DNA from: Candidatus Zhuqueibacterota bacterium 4572_119
Lineage (GTDB): Bacteria; Zhuqueibacterota; Zhuqueibacteria; Thermofontimicrobiales; Thermofontimicrobiaceae
Reading direction: 5' to 3'
Length of the DNA stretch: 16,122 nucleotides
Assembly (NCBI GenBank): GCA_002084535.1
Contig: NBLI01000007.1
Coordinates: 1 to 16,122 of the forward strand
Position 1 is the stretch's first letter. Each line of letters begins with the position of its first letter. Below the pieces are notes generated by a model. That model was not told the origin of the DNA. It saw only the letters and a list, made by a program, of their open reading frames with translations, and searched no databases. Positions 1 to 7,275 of the stretch are shown in pieces. The position numbers and the translations under genes were made by a program.

Positions 1-7
1 TCATCGT

Positions 8-65
8 GGTGCAACAATGTACGGGATAAGTTAAACAGCCACTTCAGTGGCTTCTAAATTGCACC
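8..65. repeat. Nested palindromic element (REP/IS-end-like)
   Basis: An outer 7-bp inverted repeat, GGTGCAA (8-14) and TTGCACC (59-65), encloses an inner palindrome AGCCACT-TC-AGTGGCT (37-52). A stem within a stem of this size is typical of REP-like interspersed repeats and of the ends of IS200/IS605-type elements. That family assignment is an inference, because no transposase is visible in the window. Confidence 0.4.
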
Positions 66-138
66 TACCTGAATAATTACGATTGATGTTTGAAACTCAG
101 TTTTTGCGTTTTATACCTTAATGTGTTAATAATTCTGG

Positions 139-181
139 TTATCCCGCTACCTTTAAAAATATGATGAATAATGCGGGATAA
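139..181. repeat. 9-bp inverted repeat TTATCCCGC / GCGGGATAA
   Basis: Perfect 9-bp arms at 139-147 and 173-181 are separated by 25 bases. No T-run follows the right arm on the plus strand, so it is not a standard intrinsic terminator in that direction. It lies about 230 bp before the glutamate dehydrogenase. It could be a regulator site, a transcript hairpin or part of a repeat. The CGGGATAA core recurs elsewhere in non-coding DNA of this window. Confidence 0.4.
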
Positions 182-289
182 AAAATAAAAAAAACTCTTT
201 GATTTTTCTAATCATTTCATTATATTCCGCCATTAATTTTTTTTACATCATATTAGTATATATTTCATGTTTTAATATTTATATTATTC

Positions 290-319
290 CTCACATTGCT
301 CTTTTAGCGTTATTATATT
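290..319 (+). promoter_or_regulatory. Possible weak sigma-70 promoter for the dehydrogenase gene
   Basis: CTCACA at 290-295 matches four of six bases of the -35 consensus. TATATT at 314-319 matches five of six of the -10 consensus. The spacer is 18 bp, and the implied leader would be about 85 nt. In DNA this AT-rich such a match is only suggestive. Confidence 0.2.
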
Positions 320-410
320 AGGTTCAAATTTGTAGTGGTATTTTAAACAATTCACACGAAGTCATATTTAAATATGATATATAACGTAAAATAGAAAAGG
401 AAAAAATGTT

Positions 411-3269
411 ATGGATATTTATGCAGACGCTTCAAAAAACACTGGCTTATCCATTGAAGAGTTAAATAAAATAGAAAAAATCATTATGGATAGCGGAAAT
501 TTTTCAAAAGAAAAAGTGCAAAATGGGATATGCAACTTCTGTTGCAAAGTAGGGATGGTTCGACACTATTTTAATACGACACCCATTCAAACAATCGCCA
601 ATCACATCGAATCTATTCTCGCTGCAGAAGTCGTTGCCCTAAATCGTGGCAGCAAACAATTAGATGTTGATTTTGTTAGTGAACAAAAAGATTCAGCCAT
701 GTATCTGGTAAATGATGACCATGAAAAAGCAACTGAAATCGAGCGAAGACTTGATACATCTTTTCTCGACTACCGGTTGCAAAGCTATCGCACTCCCGGA
801 TTAACTCTTGAATCTCACTTTCGCAGTTACTTCGTTGAAAAACCGATCTATGCCGTCCCCGACGCTTCCCCCACAGAGGCAGATATTAAAAAAGTTGCCG
901 CGAAACAGTTTTTAAATTCAACCACCCAGGAAGCAATTGACCGCTACCAAAAAATGTTAAAAGATTCATTGACTTGGATTCAACCTTATATCGATGTTAC
1001 TGATAATGTCAGAGATGAAATGCGGATCATGATTTCGATCCCACAATCGCAAAGCCTCCATTTTCTTTCCGGCATTTCCGACATTATCAATTATTATGGA
1101 CTGGTAAGCAAGCATAAATACGCCGAACCTTTTTCCAACGGAAAATTAATAATTTCAGTTTATTTAGACGCTGAGTCCACCAGACCGCACATTGAAAATA
1201 TTGTCACTGATTTAAGTTTAATCTATGTTAATCCAGAGAATGAATTATCTCCCATGATAAGAAATAATAAACTTTCTGTTCATGAAGCTTTTTATGCCGC
1301 CAGCGCCTGGAAATTTACTCACCAGTTTCTAAGTAGCTTTAATATAGAATATTTTGCACTTACAGAAGAATTAAAAGATAGACCCGAGCTGGTTGACACT
1401 TTGAATACGCTAAGAACGCGATTAGTAAAAGACACTTATACTGAAGCCAGAATTCTACAAACTATTACCAACTACCCGGATATCATCAAAGAGCTTTATT
1501 CACATTTCGCAAGCAGGTTCTCTCCCAATGGTAGCGCAAAACAGAAGGACTATAAATTTGATTTTACAACACTCCCTCATGAAATTGATCGCGAAATTTT
1601 GAAATTTTTCTACTTATTCAACAAGGTTGTGCTCAAAACCAACTTTTACAAACGGAATAAAACATCGTTATCATTTAGATTGGATCCACAACAGTTTCTT
1701 GATCCGGTCGAATATAAAGAAAAACCATTCGGTATTTTTATGATCCTTGGAAAAGAGTTCAGGGGTTTTCATGTAAGGTTTAGAGATATAGCGCGTGGCG
1801 GAATTCGAATTGTCAAGTCACGTGATTTGGAAAATTATGATCAAAACTCGGATTTCATTTTTGACGAAAATTATAATTTGGCATTTACTCAGCAGAAAAA
1901 AAATAAAGACATCCCCGAAGGCGGATCAAAAGGGACTATCCTGCTAAATTTAGATTACCAGGACAAAGGCGAAGCTGCTTTTGAAAAATATGTCGATGGA
2001 TTATTGGATGTTATTTTACCAGGCAAACCCGCAAAAGACTATCATGGCAGCGAAGAAATCCTTTTTCTCGGACCCGATGAAGGAACTGCTGAAGTTATGA
2101 GTTGGGCATCTCAACGAGCAAAACAAAGAGGTTATAAATTTTGGAAATCGATTTCTACAGGTAAGCCATTGTCCGAGGGCGGTATCCCGCATGATATTTA
2201 CGGGATGACCACTAATTCGGTTCATGAGTACGTGTTGGGAATACTCAAAAAACTGAATATACAAGAGGAAAATATTACCAAAGTTCAAACCGGCGGACCA
2301 GATGGCGATTTAGGAAGCAATGAAATTTTAATTTCCAAAGATAAAACTTTATGCATTATCGATGGCAGCGGCGTCCTGTTTGATCCTGAAGGTTTAGACA
2401 GAAATGAGCTCACACGGCTGGCAAAAAAACGCGTCATGGTTGACCAGTTCGATAAAGCAAAACTTACAAAAGAAGGGTTTTTTGTACATACTGAAGACAG
2501 GAATGTAAAACTGCCGGATGGAACAATGGTGGAGAGTGGACTCAAATTTCGCAATACTTTTCATTTGAATCCCATGCTCAAAGCAGATTTATTCGTTCCA
2601 TGCGGTGGACGCCCAAAATCAATAACAATTCAGAACTGGAAAAGTTTATTAGATGAAAATGGAGTGCCACGTTTCAAATATATTGCTGAAGGCGCGAATC
2701 TGTTCCTTACGCAGCAGGCACGGCTTGCGCTTGAAGATAAAGGAGTCATCATTTTTAAAGACGCCTCAGCAAATAAAGGCGGCGTAACTTCTTCCTCATT
2801 GGAAGTATTAGGATCGTTGGCATTAACTGATGAGGAATACGAAGAACACCTCTGTGTTAAAGATGACATAACCCCGGATTTCCGTAAAAAATATGTTGAG
2901 GATGTTTTAGATATTCTGCGCGAAAACGCCCGGCTTGAATTTAAAATCTTGTGGAATGAAAAACAAACGAGCAACACACCGTTTTCAATATTAACCGATG
3001 AACTAAGTAACAAAATCAATCAGGTAACAGACTCAATTTTTAAATCAAATTTGTGGGATGACAAGACGCTTGTAAAGGCAATTGTTGAACGCCATTGTCC
3101 GGCTACTTTAGTCGAGAAAATTGGTGTTGATGAAATTCTAAAACGAGTTCCAGACAACTATTTACAAGCTATTTTAGCATCATGGTTGGCGAGTCATTTT
3201 ATTTATAGTTATGGGCTGCATGCCGATGAAATCGATTTCTATACTTTTCTGCGAAGTTTTACCTGTTAG
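411..3269 (+). CDS. Large NAD-type glutamate dehydrogenase (about 107 kDa)
   Basis: Predicted cytoplasmic NAD-dependent glutamate dehydrogenase, converting glutamate and NAD to 2-oxoglutarate, ammonium and NADH. The 952 residues hold the family core: ARGGIR (461-466), EGGSKG with the presumed catalytic Lys507 (503-508), GPDEGT (554-559), a Rossmann entry GGPDGDLGSNE (628-638), AEGANLF (759-765) and the NKGGVTSSSLE loop (788-798). Residues about 200-272 alternate strand and helix like an ACT regulatory domain, which I infer. The length is twice that of the common 50-kDa hexameric enzyme and well short of the 180-kDa bacterial class. It is closest to the roughly 115-kDa class known from yeast Gdh2. 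The ATG at 411 has an AAAAGGA ribosome site ten bases upstream; the ATG at 406 is out of frame. An intrinsic terminator follows, so it is probably monocistronic. NAD rather than NADP preference is inferred from class. Confidence 0.9.
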   Translation: MDIYADASKNTGLSIEELNKIEKIIMDSGNFSKEKVQNGICNFCCKVGMVRHYFNTTPIQTIANHIESILAAEVVALNRGSKQLDVDFVSEQKDSAMYLVNDDHEKATEIERRLDTSFLDYRLQSYRTPGLTLESHFRSYFVEKPIYAVPDASPTEADIKKVAAKQFLNSTTQEAIDRYQKMLKDSLTWIQPYIDVTDNVRDEMRIMISIPQSQSLHFLSGISDIINYYGLVSKHKYAEPFSNGKLIISVYLDAESTRPHIENIVTDLSLIYVNPENELSPMIRNNKLSVHEAFYAASAWKFTHQFLSSFNIEYFALTEELKDRPELVDTLNTLRTRLVKDTYTEARILQTITNYPDIIKELYSHFASRFSPNGSAKQKDYKFDFTTLPHEIDREILKFFYLFNKVVLKTNFYKRNKTSLSFRLDPQQFLDPVEYKEKPFGIFMILGKEFRGFHVRFRDIARGGIRIVKSRDLENYDQNSDFIFDENYNLAFTQQKKNKDIPEGGSKGTILLNLDYQDKGEAAFEKYVDGLLDVILPGKPAKDYHGSEEILFLGPDEGTAEVMSWASQRAKQRGYKFWKSISTGKPLSEGGIPHDIYGMTTNSVHEYVLGILKKLNIQEENITKVQTGGPDGDLGSNEILISKDKTLCIIDGSGVLFDPEGLDRNELTRLAKKRVMVDQFDKAKLTKEGFFVHTEDRNVKLPDGTMVESGLKFRNTFHLNPMLKADLFVPCGGRPKSITIQNWKSLLDENGVPRFKYIAEGANLFLTQQARLALEDKGVIIFKDASANKGGVTSSSLEVLGSLALTDEEYEEHLCVKDDITPDFRKKYVEDVLDILRENARLEFKILWNEKQTSNTPFSILTDELSNKINQVTDSIFKSNLWDDKTLVKAIVERHCPATLVEKIGVDEILKRVPDNYLQAILASWLASHFIYSYGLHADEIDFYTFLRSFTC

Positions 3270-3278
3270 TGATTTAAT

Positions 3279-3315
3279 AAGCCCATCCTTTTATAAAAAG
3301 CGATGGGCTTTTTTT
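3279..3315 (+). terminator. Intrinsic terminator after glutamate dehydrogenase gene
   Basis: AAGCCCATC (3279-3287) pairs with GATGGGCTT (3302-3310), and CTTTT pairs with AAAAG inside it, leaving one bulged C and a 3-nt loop. A run of seven T (3309-3315) overlaps the end of the stem. It starts ten bases after the TAG stop at 3267-3269. Confidence 0.9.
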
Positions 3316-3367
3316 CTTAACATATTATAAGTTTTCATTCAGAGACCAATTCAGTAAAAATTGAAAT

Positions 3368-4975
3368 ATGGCTAACAAGAATAGACCATTTCACATAACT
3401 ATTGATTATGAAAAAAATCAGGGCGCGCTAAATCCAATCTGGCGTTCCTTTGGTTATGACGAAATTAACTGGACTTACACTCCCCGCGGTAAAAAACTAT
3501 TCCAACAGATCGGAGCACTTTCTTCGGGATCATATTACATTCGCTGCCATCACACTTTTACTTCGGGAAACAAACTTTCCTCTCCCTCATTTGGATCGGG
3601 TGATGTTTATCATCTGGATCAAAATGGACAAGCTCGTTTCGATTTCAGCACCCTGGATCAAATTTTTGATACGATGCTGCAAAATAACTGCAAACCCATT
3701 GTTGAACTCGGTTTTATGCCAGCCTCCCTTTCCAGCGGACCAAAGCCAAAAGTTACTTATGATTACAGCTCGAATGATTTACATAAATATCCTCCCAAAG
3801 ATTACAAACAATGGGAGCAATTAATATTTGAGACAATCAGCCATTTGGTAAAAAGATACGGTGAAAAAGAAGTTTGTTCCTGGTATTTTGAATTATGGAA
3901 CGAACCTGATTTCCAGGGATTTTTCAAAGGAACTATTAAAGATTACTGTAAAATGTATGACTACGCGGTAGCCGGCGCAACACGCGCTTTGCCCTCGGTA
4001 AAAATTGGCGGACCGGCGCTGGCTGGCAAACCTAAATTTCTGAAGCAATTTTTAAAACATTGTTCAGTGGGTAAGAATCACGCAACACACGAAAAAGGAA
4101 CGCGACTAAATTTCATTTCTTTTCACGCCAAAGGAACGGGTTGGCCCTCTGTTGGCGAACCATTTACAATGCCCTCACTTAAAGCCATTCTTGGATATTT
4201 GGAAAATTGCCTGGGAATGATGCAAAAGTTTCCCCAATATAAGAATTTACCTCTTCTGCTGGATGAGTGTGATATGGCAGTGGGCACTAACTTTGGCGTT
4301 TACGATTTCCCGGAGTATGATTTTCATAATAATGAATATTATCCTGTCTTCCTGATACGGATGGCAAAATATATTCTGGACTTCATCGCCAGCAAAAAAA
4401 TTGCGATTAATTTTTTTACAACCTGGGCTTTTTACTATGAAGGCAAAAGATTTTTTGAAGGAAACCGGGCGCTAATCACCAATGAAAATATCAGGAAGCC
4501 GGTATTCAACGCGTTCACACTTTTGGAAATGTTGGGGCAAAATCGGCTGAAGTTTAAAATTGGGTCTTCTGATAAAAATCATTCGCACAATTATCCGCAA
4601 ATTGATGGCTTGGCAGCAACAAAAAAAGATGGTTCGTTGCAGGTCGTTATCTGGAATTTTGATGAAACAAATTCGCTAACCGGAAAAAATAAGATTCAAT
4701 TAACCATCAAAAACATTCCTCCTCACTGCCAAACAATGTCAATTAGCCGCTATCAAATTGACAGCAAAAACAGCAATTCATTTTTTAAATGGAACGAGTT
4801 GGGAGCCCCGCAAAACCCGACAATTGAACAAATTAATGAGATTAAAAAAAACCAGGGACTGAAATTGATTGAAAAGAAAAAAAGTATCACCCCGGCAAGC
4901 GGGATCATCAGTTTTGAAATCGAGCTGCCGCTGCAAAGTGTCTGTTTGTTAAACTTTTTGCCAGAGACAGATTAG
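3368..4975 (+). CDS. GH39-like glycoside hydrolase (beta-xylosidase/iduronidase family), no signal peptide
   Basis: Predicted retaining glycosidase with a (beta/alpha)8 barrel of clan GH-A. The N-terminal half, with a 'SFGYDEINWTYTP' start and 'YYIRCHHTFTSG' near 57-67, resembles family GH39 (beta-xylosidase, alpha-L-iduronidase). The acid/base is expected at Glu179 in WYFELWNEP (172-180) and the nucleophile at Glu300 in LPLLLDE (294-300). Their spacing of 121 residues is close to the 117 in Thermoanaerobacterium XynB (Glu160/Glu277). Residues about 395-535 form a beta-rich C-terminal domain, as is usual in GH39. The protein starts MANKNRPFHIT with no hydrophobic segment, so it should be cytoplasmic and act on imported oligosaccharides or glycosides. 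Substrate cannot be read from sequence. It begins 98 bp after the dehydrogenase gene, beyond a terminator, with no clear ribosome site before the ATG. Its stop overlaps the convergent gene's stop. Confidence 0.82.
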   Translation: MANKNRPFHITIDYEKNQGALNPIWRSFGYDEINWTYTPRGKKLFQQIGALSSGSYYIRCHHTFTSGNKLSSPSFGSGDVYHLDQNGQARFDFSTLDQIFDTMLQNNCKPIVELGFMPASLSSGPKPKVTYDYSSNDLHKYPPKDYKQWEQLIFETISHLVKRYGEKEVCSWYFELWNEPDFQGFFKGTIKDYCKMYDYAVAGATRALPSVKIGGPALAGKPKFLKQFLKHCSVGKNHATHEKGTRLNFISFHAKGTGWPSVGEPFTMPSLKAILGYLENCLGMMQKFPQYKNLPLLLDECDMAVGTNFGVYDFPEYDFHNNEYYPVFLIRMAKYILDFIASKKIAINFFTTWAFYYEGKRFFEGNRALITNENIRKPVFNAFTLLEMLGQNRLKFKIGSSDKNHSHNYPQIDGLAATKKDGSLQVVIWNFDETNSLTGKNKIQLTIKNIPPHCQTMSISRYQIDSKNSNSFFKWNELGAPQNPTIEQINEIKKNQGLKLIEKKKSITPASGIISFEIELPLQSVCLLNFLPETD

Positions 4976-6078
4976 TTCCTGAGGAACTCAACATAAACGC
5001 GATTGACCCATCCACTTGTTTTGCCATCGATTTTAATTTTCACCCAGTTAGCTTTCTTGCTGATTATGCGGAATTTTTGTCCATAACGAACAGCGCCGAT
5101 TTTCTTATAATAAATCCCCGGGCCCTTTCTGACGTTTAGAAAAGCTGTGCTAATTCTTACAACTTTCTCATCAATTCTATATTTAGGATAATACGATAAA
5201 CTAAAATCCAGTAAATGGTGAAGTTCACTGTCAATTTGGTCATTGGAAACCGCGTAATTTATATTAAGCTGAAGGTTTTTCAAAGGGATAACAAATCCCA
5301 ATCCAACCGCCAACTTATTATCTCTCCAGCCGCTTCGTAATAAAAATGATTCTAAAACATTTACCTCTATTCCTGCTGAATATTGATTTTTATCATCCGC
5401 TGCCAACGCGATTAAAGCGCCGTGTGTGATTTGATAAGAAATTCCCAACCTGCCAATTTTTTTAAAAATATCCCTCTGCCCTGTTGACCACTCAACTCTG
5501 GACTTGAAATCATAAAAAGCCAATCCGACTTTCCATCGGGAAAATAAATTCAACATCAAGCCCGCGTCCAGTCCAAAACCGGTTGCTTTTTCATTATTTA
5601 AGGATTGATCATAATAATTCACGTTTAAACCAAGACCCAACAATGTAAATAATTTTTGTGAAAATGTTATTCCAATTGATTGTTCATTACCGTGAAAATA
5701 ATAATCCGCTTCCAGGGTATTTCCAGCCCTTGCCGGAATGTTTCCAATATTAAATCCTTTCCAACTTAATCCCATTTTGAATCCCCGGTACATCGGGAAT
5801 GCCATTGAGGCAAAATTAAAGCGACGGTTTAGCGCCAAATTTGAATGCATAGCTCCAAAACACAGGCGGTTTATAAAAGCCATACCGCCAGGATTCCACA
5901 TCGCCGCGGAATAATCATCAGCGATACTAACAAATGCTGACGAAAGCGAATGCGCCCGCGCCCCGGCTCCAAATGTCAGAAAAATATTTTCCTTTCGTTC
6001 CACTTGCGCGAAAGCAGGTAAATTTAAAATATTTTCCATGATGAACAATATCACAATGCCGCGATAAACCAACTTCAC
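4972..6078 (-). CDS. PorV/PorQ-like outer-membrane beta-barrel with C-terminal SH3b domain
   Basis: Predicted outer-membrane protein of the PorV/PorQ (UPF0164-like) group, whose members shuttle or anchor T9SS cargo. After a signal peptide ending AFA-Q comes the family signature 'FGAGARAHSLSSAFVSIADD' followed by 'SAAMWNPGGMA' (about residues 36-67). Alternating hydrophobic strands run to about 300. The last 60 residues are a bacterial SH3 domain ('LNVRKGPG' to 'GWVNRVYVE'), probably periplasmic and possibly wall-binding. I chose the GTG at 6078, seven bases after a GGAG ribosome site; it gives a compact 24-residue signal peptide and a protein of 368 aa. An ATG at 6105 (377 aa) or a TTG at 6114 (380 aa) is possible but leaves a longer charged leader. 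It lies just downstream of the FN3/T9SS gene and is probably co-transcribed with it. Assignment to PorV rather than another UPF0164 paralog is uncertain. Confidence 0.8.
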   Translation of the reverse strand: MKLVYRGIVILFIMENILNLPAFAQVERKENIFLTFGAGARAHSLSSAFVSIADDYSAAMWNPGGMAFINRLCFGAMHSNLALNRRFNFASMAFPMYRGFKMGLSWKGFNIGNIPARAGNTLEADYYFHGNEQSIGITFSQKLFTLLGLGLNVNYYDQSLNNEKATGFGLDAGLMLNLFSRWKVGLAFYDFKSRVEWSTGQRDIFKKIGRLGISYQITHGALIALAADDKNQYSAGIEVNVLESFLLRSGWRDNKLAVGLGFVIPLKNLQLNINYAVSNDQIDSELHHLLDFSLSYYPKYRIDEKVVRISTAFLNVRKGPGIYYKKIGAVRYGQKFRIISKKANWVKIKIDGKTSGWVNRVYVEFLRN

Positions 6079-6140
6079 ATTTTTTCTCCATTTTTGATTT
6101 GGCATTCTTCTCAACTTAACTACCGTACATCTTTTCGGTT

Positions 6141-6755
6141 TTATCGAATCACACTTATTAGTATTATTCGTTTCTCTTCCCCCGTCCTGATCACTCCCAA
6201 ATAAACACCATTGGGAACATAATTTCCATTATCACTCTTTCCATCCCAAAAGTCCTCAGTATGTTCTCCCTCAAACTTAAGCGTTGGCGATAATAATTGT
6301 CTCACTAACCTTTCTCCGGCGCTGTAAATATTTATGCTGGTAGATTCATCTTTTTCAAGAAAGTAGCGTAAATAGGTTACTTCGTTTTTGGGATTAAATG
6401 GGTTGGGAAAATTGTAATAAGCGCTGCGCCACTTTTCGTCAGTTTTTTCATTTGGCTCATACAAATCGACCGACACCTCTTCTGAATAAAAACTCTCATT
6501 CCCGGCAGTATCATAAGACGTTACTGTAAAATAATAGCGGTTACCAGTCTCAAGATTTTCAAATGTATAACTTGTATCCTTGCCTACATTAATAACCTGG
6601 TCATAATGTCGGGATTGTGTCCCCTTATAAATATAATAACCGGCGAAATCGCTTTCAATATTAGCATTCCATTGAACGGTAACAATCACCGGAGTAAGAA
6701 TAATAAAACTCATTTTTCTTAGCGTCCGGAATATATGTCGGATTTTTTTAACCAA
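6141..6755 (-). CDS. Small FN3-domain protein with T9SS C-terminal sorting domain
   Basis: Probable exported T9SS cargo of 204 aa. Residues about 22-97 form one fibronectin type III domain ('VTVQWNANIESDFAGYYIYKG' in shortened form, then 'YYFTVTSYDTAGNES'). Residues about 114-204 form a FlgD-like/T9SS sorting domain opening with NFPNPFNP (115-122) and continuing with 'FWDGKSDNGNYVPNGVYLGVI'. The N-terminus is odd. The first possible start is a TTG at 6755, giving a Lys/Arg-rich stretch (residues 2-14) then a hydrophobic segment (16-27) that runs straight into the FN3 domain, with no clean signal-peptidase site. An ATG at 6713 would remove most of the charged part. Neither start has a good ribosome site, and the frame is blocked by a TAA upstream. 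It could be a truncated descendant of a larger cargo gene. It leads a two-gene operon with the PorV-like gene and has a sigma-54 promoter candidate about 70 bp upstream. Confidence 0.7.
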   Translation of the reverse strand: MVKKIRHIFRTLRKMSFIILTPVIVTVQWNANIESDFAGYYIYKGTQSRHYDQVINVGKDTSYTFENLETGNRYYFTVTSYDTAGNESFYSEEVSVDLYEPNEKTDEKWRSAYYNFPNPFNPKNEVTYLRYFLEKDESTSINIYSAGERLVRQLLSPTLKFEGEHTEDFWDGKSDNGNYVPNGVYLGVIRTGEEKRIILISVIR

Positions 6756-6824
6756 AATATTTTTTAAACCCGTGGGGTATATGAAATATTGCCTTGTGAT
6801 GAATTTGAAAAAAGTAAATTAATA

Positions 6825-6841
6825 CCGCAAATCAAATGCCA
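6825..6841 (-). promoter_or_regulatory. Sigma-54 (-24/-12) promoter candidate for the FN3/PorV-like operon
   Basis: Read on the minus strand, TGGCAT-TTGAT-TTGCGG fits the sigma-54 consensus TGGCAC-N5-TTGCA. The invariant GG (6840-6839) and GC (6828-6827) are separated by exactly ten bases. The start point would be near 6815, about 60 nt before the TTG start of the first gene. A sigma-54 activator gene lies immediately upstream on the same strand. Confidence 0.6.
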
Positions 6842-6925
6842 GAAATAACTCTCTTTTCTTAACGATGTAACTTATTGATTTTTTAAGTCATTTTAGTGAC
6901 CTACGTGTTCAACAAAATATATACA

Positions 6926-6959
6926 AAAAAGTTGGTGTGTAATTATTACATAACTTTTT
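6926..6959. promoter_or_regulatory. Nested palindrome, possible activator binding site
   Basis: AAAAAGTT (6926-6933) and AACTTTTT (6952-6959) flank a perfect 13-bp palindrome TGTAAT-T-ATTACA (6938-6950). Its centre is about 105 bp upstream of the -24 GG of the sigma-54 candidate, within the distance at which NtrC-family enhancer sites usually lie. The role is inferred from position and symmetry only. Confidence 0.35.
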
Positions 6960-7179
6960 GTAAAACATAAATAAATTACATGAATACGCCAATAGAGCTT
7001 TTAAAAATTGGGAATTACAAAAAGGACAGGTTTAAAATTGAAGTTGAAACTTTGAGAGAGATAATATTTTCTGGACTGACTTTCAGGAAATTAACGGTTG
7101 CTTTTACCACATTCCTGACTCTTGAATGGCTAAAGCAAATCAGATTGGTAAGCTTGACCTGATCATAAAAAACAGGTAA

Positions 7180-7200
7180 ATTCCGGGATAAGCCCGGAAT
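7180..7200. repeat. REP-like hairpin ATTCCGGG-ATAAG-CCCGGAAT
   Basis: Perfect 8-bp arms (7180-7187, 7193-7200) enclose a 5-nt loop and are GC-rich in an AT-rich background. On the minus strand it follows the NtrC-family stop by 76 bp. A T-run comes only about 8 bases after the stem, so it would be a weak terminator for the signalling operon at best. The form resembles dispersed palindromic repeats, which I infer. Confidence 0.55.
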
Positions 7201-7275
7201 GACATTCCACAATAATATGGACATTTGACATAGTTACCAATTTTGGAATTTTTCAGATCAGCAGAAGGTCAGAAT

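Larger units (their letters stand above)
1..410. other. Gene-free left-edge region with palindromes
   Basis: I find no convincing gene here. The region is AT-rich. It holds a nested palindromic block at 8-65, a 9-bp inverted repeat at 139-181, a possible weak promoter, and the ribosome binding site of the glutamate dehydrogenase (AAAAGGA, about 394-401, ten bases before the ATG). One forward frame is open from base 2 to a TAA at 32-34 and another from base 1 to a TAA at 55-57. Either could be the tail of an upstream gene cut by the window, but neither tail is long enough to identify. Confidence 0.6.
6756..7275. other. 520-bp intergenic region with control elements
   Basis: No gene is supported here. 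From left to right it holds the leader of the FN3/PorV-like operon, a minus-strand sigma-54 promoter candidate (6825-6841), a nested palindrome (6926-6959), a stretch without visible structure, and a strong short hairpin (7180-7200) 76 bp downstream of the NtrC-family stop. Two overlapping short frames, at 6980-7162 (+) and 7015-7224 (-), have no ribosome site and no recognisable sequence. Confidence 0.6.

Noticed and set aside
48..63. TGGCTTCTAAATTGCA, a GG-N10-GC match to a sigma-54 promoter facing right
   Set aside because: Its two halves are parts of the nested palindrome at 8-65, and it lies about 350 bp before the nearest gene. The match is more simply explained by the repeat.
139..181. 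Inverted repeat as an intrinsic terminator
   Set aside because: The right arm is followed by an A-rich run, not T-rich, on the plus strand, and the 25-nt loop is long.
2016..3019. Three minus-strand open frames inside the glutamate dehydrogenase gene
   Set aside because: They lie opposite conserved catalytic regions and have no sequence sense; they are shadows of the real gene.
6980..7224. Two overlapping short open frames (60 aa plus, 69 aa minus)
   Set aside because: Neither has a ribosome site or recognisable sequence, and the minus frame runs through the hairpin at 7180-7200, typical of chance frames over repeats.
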